Positions 56,436 through 64,000 of a stretch of 64,000 bases of DNA are shown here, piece after piece (within the stretch, counting starts at the first letter, position 1; every line of letters begins with the position of its first letter). A model generated the notes under the pieces. It was not told the DNA's origin and ran no database searches. It saw only the letters and a program-made list of their open reading frames with translations. A program made the position numbers and the translations under genes. Source of the stretch: Coleophoma eucalyptorum (Eukaryota; Ascomycota; Leotiomycetes; Helotiales; Dermateaceae); the NCBI GenBank assembly GCA_026120035.1, contig JALRME010000008.1, forward strand, positions 682,001 through 746,000, given 5' to 3'.

Positions 56436-57431
56436 TTAATGCTTATGCCCACAATCATATCCAGCGGCCTCTCTAGCTAGCTTTGCTGGACTTAAAGGTC
56501 TAGGAGCCGGCAAAAAGTCATGGCCCTCTAAGCGCGACTTAAGTGTCTCTCGGATTGGCAGACTTCTCTTTGCTACATTTGATGTATAAATCATGTCGAG
56601 CCAGTTTGCAAGACGATACCCGGCCTTGGCAATCTGCAATTCAATGGTTGGAATAGCAGAGTCGTAATATGTCGGGTACAAGTCACCCGTTTGCAAGGCA
56701 GCAGCTCCATCCGGCATGACGACGGTGCAGACATAAGCATTCGCATCCGCAGCCCACTTTGTAGCAGTGGTGACGATATCATCAACGCTGTCGCCACTGA
56801 TCCAGCTCGCGGCCAGAGACTTGTAAGACCCTGAGTCTATCTCAGCAATGAGCGCGTTTGCCCAGATTTCCGCATTTGCCAGAGTGGAGCTGCCGGCCCG
56901 AACCTGGGGCATATACGTGTCCCAATCGGCGTGAAGATTGTCGCTATAGCCTTGGAATGTAACATCAACATCATTGCCACCAACTTCATATGCTTCATCA
57001 TGCAGTGGCTGCGTGATGTCTCCAAGAAAATGGACGAGGAACTTCAGGGCTTCTGCTGTGTTTGCAGCCGACAAGCGCCCATCGCCGACTCGTTGAGTGT
57101 AGTTGGCAATAGCAGATATAGAGCAGCCTGTGGCACCACAGTCCCGTTCATAGTCCACGTTGCACGAGGTTGGGGGGTCATCCTCGGCATCAATGAAGTG
57201 GAAAGGTGCGGAGAATTTTCCTGCAGTTGTCGAACGGTAGGTATCGGCCCATGAAGCGATACTGGCGAGATATGAGCTCGATGTGTCATCTAGGACGCCT
57301 TGAGCCCAGGTGGCAGTAGTGGAGCTGACATAGTTCTGGGCGATATATGCAACGGTTGCGTGACCCAGAACTCCCCAAGCCTGGGCACAGGGGAGAGCCG
57401 CGAGTGATAGGATGAAAACTTTAGCAGCCAT
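56436..57431 (-). CDS. Secreted S1/P1-type nuclease
   Basis: Single exon, 331 aa from the ATG at 57431. The signal peptide MAAKVFILSLAALPCAQA is cut before Trp19, as required because the mature N-terminal Trp binds zinc. The mature start is WGVLGHATVAYIAQNYV. Further ligand segments are SIASWADTYR, APFHFIDAEDDPP, FLVHFLGDITQPLHDEAYEVGGND and NLHADWDTYM. These supply the His/Asp ligands of the trinuclear zinc site. GDIHQPLH, the usual text, is GDITQPLH here. The enzyme digests single-stranded DNA and RNA outside the cell. A tail after the catalytic domain (SLPIRETLKSRLEGHDFLP onward) is longer than in classical S1. Confidence 0.93.
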   Translation of the reverse strand: MAAKVFILSLAALPCAQAWGVLGHATVAYIAQNYVSSTTATWAQGVLDDTSSSYLASIASWADTYRSTTAGKFSAPFHFIDAEDDPPTSCNVDYERDCGATGCSISAIANYTQRVGDGRLSAANTAEALKFLVHFLGDITQPLHDEAYEVGGNDVDVTFQGYSDNLHADWDTYMPQVRAGSSTLANAEIWANALIAEIDSGSYKSLAASWISGDSVDDIVTTATKWAADANAYVCTVVMPDGAAALQTGDLYPTYYDSAIPTIELQIAKAGYRLANWLDMIYTSNVAKRSLPIRETLKSRLEGHDFLPAPRPLSPAKLAREAAGYDCGHKH

Positions 57432-59256
57432 TTGAGACAAGTCTTAAGGTATAATGAATTGTTGTATCTGCTTGAGCACTTGGCACTACATGGCCGTACG
57501 ATCTTTTTAACTTATTTCTCTCTGCTCCTCTACCATAGCAGTGATAAATACGGCGGACCGGATCTAGAAGGTACTTAATATAAGGAAACCGATTGCCTCC
57601 GAAGCAATATATCTGAAGAGGTTTAGCGTCACACTATATAACTGTTTTTATTGATCGAGCCAGGTGGAAAATAAAGATGCCAAGCTGTCCTACGTTCTCG
57701 CGTCCAAGTCTTTACAGCAGCTTTCCACTTATTACCATATATCTACCAAGGAACGCTAACAAGATGCAAGATAATCTCGGGCGTTGTTGGCGCTAAACAG
57801 GGGATATATGCTTGATTTAATTGCTTACTTGTATCGGCTACCCGGATTCAGAAGGAGGTTTGTTGTAAGTCTTGGCAACTAAGCGCATGTCACGTCTTGG
57901 TATTGTGATAGGATCGTGGAATCGATGCCGCTCGTTACGGCAGTTAAAATCCCCCCACCGGTACATAGCTTCCGTTATTGTACTTCGGGATTCGGCGAAT
58001 GTTCATTCACGGTTAGGTAGTTACCCACTTTTACAGTGTAAGGGGGGTGATTTTGAAAAAACAAGCGAGATAACCCGTGTTTCCACCACTGTTAATGGGT
58101 AACTGCGATAACCTTAAGTTAACCTTTATAGCTAATACAATACTCCAGTCTCATCTCGATGTGACTAACCAATTAGCCGACTATTTCTATTCCAGTGAAG
58201 AAAATGATGCACATGATGACTCCAAAAATCCTAAAGAATTGTTACGACACAGGGAGCTGTTACGACACAGGGAGCCATCTGTCGTCTGATATTCTATTCG
58301 GCTTATCGCAGGGATTGGATAGAGATCGTGGCGGTTTATGTTTATAAATTAGTTCACCAGTATTTGATAATAAGTATACAGCACAGCATTGTTCATTGCA
58401 TTATAGCTTCTCATGTCTATTCAGGATACTTCAATTGGTGAATTTCGTTCCAAATTATGTTCTATTTATTGCAATGCAATTCCAGATAAGATTTCGCCTA
58501 AACGTGTAAATCTGGCTATCCCGCTACCTTCAGCCTATCCTACCGCCCCGACAACCAAGCTTGAAATGGCTGCAGGAAAATCCAGACAATCGCCATAGGT
58601 GCTGCTCTGACAGCGAATGGGATTGAGTAAATCTAGCAGTTACTGCATTATATAGTTGTTCAGTAAAAAGGAGTTCTGAGCAATCAAGCACAAATCTTCT
58701 GAATTTATGGTATTAATACAAGCTGGAAAGCTGGCGATGAAGTAATAGTTGGGCGACGACTTTGATGCGGGTGAGATGAAGGTTGCGGAGTTGAGGAGTA
58801 CGAAGCGAAGAATAGCGAGGTGGCGAAGGGAGGTAGCGGGGTGGTTTTGCGGTGTGAGTTTACGCCGATAAGCCTTCTGATACGTTCACATAATTCATCA
58901 TCTGACTGGTTCGCCGATTATTAGCTACGAGCCGTCTTGAGAGGCCTCCCATCATAGTTCTACTCATAATGTATATCAACCTTCCCCTGCTTGTGAATAT
59001 TTAGCGTGCTCGCGTGGTGGTGTATTTTGTGCGGACAACCCCAAGGTCGTGCGATGTGTAGAAGATTTTCTGCCAAGTTCTGGTGTTCCTTATGTCAAGC
59101 CTATTTTGACCTGAGGAGGGTCAGCGCTTACATGGTTGCGCGTCACACACAGCTTTGTCGCTCGGGTGTTGTTTCGCAGTACATCTCCGCTCCACGCTCA
59201 AGAAAATTAGTTCACAATCACCACTTAGAGTCGCAACTGGCAAAGGATCCATCATT
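57432..59256. other. Long intergenic region
   Basis: About 1.8 kb upstream of the nuclease (-) and the GFA-like gene (+). It includes an 18-bp tandem duplication (58241-58276). Plus-strand ORFs at 57872-58102, 58077-58289 and 58413-58598 have no coding features. Confidence 0.5.
58241..58276. repeat. 18-bp tandem duplication
   Basis: GTTACGACACAGGGAGCT followed directly by the same unit ending in C. Confidence 0.9.
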
Positions 59257-59763
59257 ATGGCATCGTCAACTACAGATACCACGAGCTCCTTGGAAGAAGA
59301 GCACCCGGTCTACAAGGGCTCCTGTCACTGTGGCTTCATCACCTTCTCCGTTCGCCTTAGCTTGACCACACCCGATCCAAGCACAGGTGCCATTATTACG
59401 AAATGTAACTGTACTATTTGCATGAAGGGCGGGAGTGTATTAGCCGTACCCAAAGCAGGATCATTCAAGCTGCTCACTCCAGCGGAGGGAATAGACGCCC
59501 TCACGGATTACATATTCAATAAGAAGCGGCTCCACCATCGCTTCTGCCCCAGATGCGGTGTCAGATGCTTCATCGACGGTAATGTCCAATCCAATGGTCA
59601 GGATATGAATGTTATGAGGGTCAACGTTTTGACGCTGGATGAAAGGGAGGATGGAAAGGTACTGCCGGAGCTCAAAGACATCAAAATGAAGTACTACGCT
59701 GGGAAGAATGATGAATGGCATAAAGGGCTGGCCAACGAACCTTACGAGTCTGGTCTGTGGTAG
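59257..59763 (+). CDS. GFA/Mss4-like zinc protein (CENP-V/GFA domain)
   Basis: Single exon, 168 aa from the ATG at 59257; upstream in-frame codons contain no ATG. Zinc-binding Cys pairs: GSCHCGFITF, CNCTICMKGG and FCPRCGVRCF. The order CxC, CxxC, CxxC is that of the glutathione-dependent formaldehyde-activating (GFA) domain. FNKKRLHHRFCPRCG and NVMRVNVLTLDE are standard blocks. Members were named for a reaction of formaldehyde with glutathione, but most fungal homologues are uncharacterised. It is a cytosolic protein with no clear partner nearby. Confidence 0.9.
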   Translation: MASSTTDTTSSLEEEHPVYKGSCHCGFITFSVRLSLTTPDPSTGAIITKCNCTICMKGGSVLAVPKAGSFKLLTPAEGIDALTDYIFNKKRLHHRFCPRCGVRCFIDGNVQSNGQDMNVMRVNVLTLDEREDGKVLPELKDIKMKYYAGKNDEWHKGLANEPYESGLW

Positions 59764-60258
59764 ATGTTGATCCTACACACCTATAACAGGACCATAATGT
59801 TACCGTACAGAGTGTTGGGAATCTCTTGAATTCAGGCTGGTTAAAGTTACGCAAAAATGGCTGAGTTTTCTCCACCCGCTGTATAATAATACTGGAGTCA
59901 AGATCGTAATCAAAATTCAATTCGTTGTGAGAGTGCTATATTGTCATTGAAGATATTGCGATGCATGTGAATGGGCTGCCAGCGACATAGATCGAGGGGT
60001 CGAGCACGTGATCAAAGCGTTGTCCTGGTCCATTTTTGCGTAGCGATCCGCGGAAGTGGGTCTATTCTCCACAGCCGCAAATTATCTCCGTCTTCCTCTA
60101 TATACTACCGCCAGCTTTGGGAATCATTAGCATCAACATTATAAGATTTTGCCATCGAATGTCGTGGGCTTCGGCTTCTCGGCAGTTGCCATCGACTCTT
60201 TTTTTAACGGATAATTCCGTTGTGCAGGCTGTGTAACGTAGGCTGCAAAGTCCGTATA
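59764..60258. other. Intergenic region
   Basis: 3' flank of the GFA-like gene and 5' flank of the PNP/NB-ARC locus. Nothing else recognisable. Confidence 0.5.
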
Positions 60259-63131
60259 ATGGGTCCTACCCTCAACTTCGAAGACTATACGGTTGCATGG
60301 ATTGCTATACTACCCGTTGAGGCCCAGGCTGCCCTAGCCATACTGGACTGTAGGCACGAGGGTCACTTTGAATCTGTGCCAGGCGACGATTACATCTATA
60401 TCGGGGGCAGCATCAACCGCCACAATGTCATCGTCGCGACTTTGCCAGAGGGCCAGAATTATGGCGTAGGCTCGGCAGCAGCACTGGCGAATCAGGTCAA
60501 AAGCCGTTTCCCAAATATCTGGTTTGCTTTGTTGGTGGGGGTCTCCGCAGGCCTTCCTAACCTCCGTCCGAGACATCCCGCAAAGAAGCGGGATATACGA
60601 CTTGGAGATGTGCTCGTCAGCGTACCGGGACAAGCTAGCCATGGTATTGTGCAATATGATCTTGGGAAAGATACTGCGGAAGGGTTTGTAGTCAATAACC
60701 GACATGCGGAGACACCTGCTATCGTAAGGTCTGCGATTAGCAACATTAAACTCACCAAGCCTAAGCCATTCAAAAATGGAAACGTGTTCGCCGAATATCT
60801 TGCCTCTTTTCTGGAGAATGATGAAGACGAGGAGTTCTCATACCCTGGAAAACAAGAGGATTGACTATTTGAAAACGCTAGAGAGGATGGTGTAGCCCCA
60901 ACCCTGATAGAAAGAACAGCTCGTGACGAGGCGGAGCGTACTCGGGTATGGTATGGAAATATTGGCTCAGGCAACTCCTTGATGAGAAATCCGCGCCGAA
61001 GAGATAGACTAAGAGACAAATATGATCTCATTGGACTTGAAATGGAAGCTGCTGGTGTTATGAATACTCTGCCCACAGGTGTGATACGTGGTGTTTGTGA
61101 CTATGGGGACAGTCAGAAGAACAAAGTCTGGCAACCATATGCAGCAGCTATTGCAGCCGTGTACGCGAAAGGTATTCTCTATACCATCAATCCTAAAGAG
61201 ATTCAGACAAAGAGAGGTTAGTTCATGATTCTTACTTACCTTTTGTTCGTTAAGTCAAAGAACTGTGGGATTATTTCGTTGGAAGTAAGAAGATATTTGC
61301 GCTCGGTTATGTAGAATCGGGATGAAGCTTGATTTTAGACTGCTGCTTAACAGATATTCAGTATTCCATTTATTTTGCTGACATGGATTAGAATATACCA
61401 AATCCCTACGAGTACTTCCTTTTGGCCAGAACGACAACTTTGTTGGCCGGCAGTCTCTTGTTGATCATCTGATTAAGATCTTTATTACCGATGACAATGG
61501 ACGGAATTGTCAACGCGCAGCCTTGGATGGACTTGGTGGCGTAGGCAAGACAGATAGCGCTAGAATTCGCCTTCAAGATCCAGGAAATCTCGCCTGAGCA
61601 TTCGATCTTTTGGGTTCAGGCCAGTGATGCCACAACGTTTGATAGCTCGTATCGCAAGATTGGAAATGAACTCAATATATCTGGTCTCAAAGATGAGAAT
61701 GCAGACGTCAAAACATTGGTAAAAGATAAACTTTCCGCGCCACATGCAGGAAAATGGCTCTTGATTATTGATAACGCAGATGACTTAAGTACATTTTACA
61801 AAACTACGTATGATAGTGCATCACCAGAGCTGTCTAAGTATCTCCCGTTCGGTAATAATGGAGGAATCCTCTTTACTACTCGAGACCATAAGGCTGCAAC
61901 CAAGTTCGCCGGTACTAATATCATCAATGTCAATGAGATGAATGACTCGGAATCCAAAGAGCTTCTAAAAGCAAATCTTCAGAAGGTGGAGCTACTGAGC
62001 GATGAAGATAGTACGGAAAAACTCCTACAACTTCTTGTCAACCTACCACTTGCAATTATACAAGCAGCCGCATACCTTAATTTTACGTCAACGACTATTG
62101 CACGTTATCTGGAAATCTATGACGAAAGTATGCAGAATACTATAGAGCTACTAAAGAAGGGCTTTGAAGACCAAAGAAGATATCCAGAGATGGAGAATGC
62201 AATTGCTTCTACTTGGCTGGTCTCATTTAAGCAAATCCAAAAGCAGAATAACCTGGCAGCGGATTATATGAAATTTATCGCGTGTATCCAAGAGAAAGAC
62301 ATTCCAGAGGACCTCCTCCCAGAAGCACCACTCTTGGAACGAACAGATACACTTGGTACGCTTAAGGCATTTGGATTTATTACACAGCAACTCGATAGAA
62401 GGTTTTATGATGTGCACCGACTTGTTCACTTAGCAACCCGAAACTGGTTAGAAATCGAAAGCCAGTTACTAGGGTGGACTGAGAAGGTGCTAGAACGACT
62501 AAGAGCTACTATTCCATACGGTGGCCATGAAAAATGGAGGATATGGATACTGTATCTCCCTCATGCAATTAATCTCATCAACTCATCTCATATACCAGAA
62601 ACATTAATTGAATCGCGCATCGACTTGTTAACCAAAATTGGGCGTTGTCAATTTAGCATTGGACAACACAGATTGGCCGGGGAAATGTATCAACAAGCGT
62701 CTGGGTTAAGTGAGGCAGTACATGGGAAAGAGCACCCAGACAGCCTAAGAACCATGAATAATCTCGCAAATTTGCTCCGCGAGCAAGGCAAATATACAGA
62801 GGCTGAGGTTATAGATCGGCAGACACTACAACTAAGAGAGAGGGTGCTCGGGAAGGAACACCCAGACACGCTCGGAAGTATGAGCAACCTCTCAATTTCG
62901 CTCTCCGAGCAAGGCAAATATATTGAGGCTGAAGCTATAGACCAGCAGAAGTCACAACTCAAAGAGATGGTACTTGGGAATGAACAACCAAATATAAACA
63001 ATGTACCACTTTCTCCTGGCATGCAGCGTAATCATGCAGACGGAGAGCATCCGATCGGCCGGCAAGCTAAGCACACAATTAGTAGGAAAAGAAAGCGGAG
63101 AACCAGAGCCTGCGGAGAATTTTCTGAATAA
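60259..63131 (+). pseudogene. PNP (nucleoside phosphorylase)-NB-ARC-TPR NLR, broken
   Basis: The N-terminal PNP-like domain from the ATG at 60259 reads YTVAWIAILPVEAQAALAIL, WFALLVGVSAGLP, RDIRLGDVLVSVPG, then DLIGLEMEAAGVMNTLPTGV and IRGVCDYGDSQKNK. A TGA at 60862-60864 interrupts it; the same frame resumes at once (LFENAREDGVAPTLIE). An intron (G|GTTAGT from 61219, acceptor near 61391) leads to the NB-ARC domain: FGQNDNFVGR, LDGLGGVGKT. At 61551, right after the P-loop, the frame changes. The expected QIALEFAFKI continues in another frame, and the old one meets TGA at 61595. WLLIIDNADD (Walker B) and the TPRs (HPDSLRTMNNLANLLREQGK, two good copies) follow. Such NLRs couple a nucleoside-cleaving domain to death signalling; this copy cannot make the full protein. 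Confidence 0.85.
62700..62990 (+). repeat. Kinesin-light-chain-type TPR units
   Basis: Two units of 42 residues (HGKEHPDSLRTMNNLANLL and GKEHPDTLGSMSNLSISL), followed by a third start (GNEQPNINNV) that decays. The short array is unusual for this NLR class. Confidence 0.8.
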
Positions 63132-64000
63132 AACAAAAGAAAGAAATAACATAGTTAATCGCTCCATTGCTAGTCAATATCTAACCAGTTCAGAAAGGGA
63201 CATCAGAATCCACACTCAGCAACCTTATTATCCACCTCTACTAACTTATATTTATATATAAGGCCCTGATGTCTCCAATTTTTTTATGACTTGATTGGCA
63301 GCACTGAAATTGATTCCTCAATCGTATCCGAAGCTGCTTTGGTAATTAGGAGGGGAAACTTAGGTGTATAATTATAGTGAGTAAGGGTATAACCTACCAC
63401 ATTCACCATTATACAACGGCAATAAAAGGCTGTAAATAATTCATAGAGTTGGGATGTAAAGAAATACAAAGTGCAGGATTTAGCTCGTCGTAGTGTTGGC
63501 TATGAACTATACCAACAAGGGATCAGAGGTGCGACAAACCATTATTTTTCAGTTCTGTCTAGCGAAATCTGCATATGCGCTATCACTAAATTTGCAAAAT
63601 TTCTCGGGACAGGAAGCTTAAGCCATAAAAACGTTCCTTTGGGAAGTGCTGCAGGCATAATTAAGCATGGCTAAGAAGAGAAAGATGGAAAAACTATCCG
63701 CTGAACTTGGGACCGAGTATTGGGCCATGCTGATTTAAAGGTCAAGATATAAGCAGACTGCTGCAATTGTATGTTTTGTGGGGTTGTTGTCGTTGAGGGC
63801 AGCAATTGTGGTAGGGCTGGCCCTTAGTTGTTGAAGGTTCAGTGATCAATTGTAAGGGGATTCACATGTGACTTTGAGAACAATTTGGTGATAACCTTGA
63901 TTGAAGAGAATTGAAGGGCAGGCCGCTCTCAGAGGTTGAGAAAGCAAGTATTTGTGTAAGAATAAGGAATGTGATAAGGAATGTAAAGTATTGAAATAGG
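63132..64000. other. Right-end intergenic sequence
   Basis: AT-rich; plus-strand ORF 63471-63674 shows no motif. No telomeric repeat, mobile-element end or RNA gene seen. Confidence 0.5.

Noticed and set aside
60492..61076. 194-codon minus-strand ORF
   Set aside because: Antisense to the PNP-like domain; it crosses the TGA only because it is on the other strand.
10950..63131. RIP as the common cause of the NLR lesions
   Set aside because: Only the TAA at 52891 fits CpA-to-TpA. GGA-to-TGA is a transversion and the other lesions are indels.
1..64000. tRNA or rRNA genes, CRISPR arrays, transposons
   Set aside because: Reading both strands, I found no convincing tRNA arms, rRNA segments, spaced direct repeats, transposase, reverse transcriptase or long terminal repeats.

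Overview
The window is nuclear DNA of a filamentous ascomycete (Pezizomycotina). Genes are interrupted by introns of about 45-90 nt with GTRNGT donors and CTRAY-like branch sites. The content is typical of such fungi: HET-domain proteins, Zn2Cys6 regulators, NLR-type (STAND) proteins, an ABCC transporter, a siderophore-type MFS carrier, tannase, pectate lyase and S1/P1 nuclease. The density of HET and NLR genes would suit a leotiomycete, but I cannot fix the class. I joined exons by hand across frames, so most gene models carry explicit exon coordinates.

Layout. 1-4 kb: 5' part of an mpaB/latex-clearing-type oxygenase and a type-B carboxylesterase. 4-8.7 kb: a long gene-poor stretch with one candidate small secreted cysteine-rich protein. 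8.8-12.7 kb: a HET-domain gene tail-to-tail with a broken SERAC1-like hydrolase joined to ITEEVV-type repeats. 13-16.2 kb: a Zn2Cys6 regulator and an SDR. 18.3-28.5 kb: tannase, alpha/beta hydrolase, pectate lyase, a second HET gene and a PEBP gene. 28.7-38.3 kb: a 1,669-aa ABCC transporter divergent from a siderophore-type MFS transporter. 38.6-48.6 kb: MDR oxidoreductase, cupin, Zn2Cys6 regulator divergent from an FAD/NAD oxidoreductase, NmrA-like reductase, and a serine beta-lactamase-like protein. 48.8-56.2 kb: a NACHT NLR with ITEEVV and ankyrin repeats, head-to-head with a CorA-like two-helix membrane protein. 56.4-59.8 kb: S1/P1 nuclease and a GFA/Mss4-like protein. 60.2-63.1 kb: a purine-nucleoside-phosphorylase/NB-ARC/TPR NLR locus.

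The accessory theme is fungal nonself recognition. There are two HET genes and three NLR or NLR-like loci. All three NLR-type loci carry lesions visible in the sequence: an in-frame TAA at codon 16 of the NACHT protein; a TGA and frame changes in the hydrolase-repeat locus; and a TGA plus a frameshift directly after the P-loop in the PNP/NB-ARC locus. Two of the three share the same ITEEVV repeat family behind unrelated N-terminal domains, which suggests modular exchange of the C-terminal repeat region. The head-to-head NLR/CorA-like pair is the best candidate for an undescribed two-gene system. The rest reads as ordinary catabolic, transport and regulatory genes, with two plausible divergent regulatory units (ABCC/MFS and Zn2Cys6/oxidoreductase).
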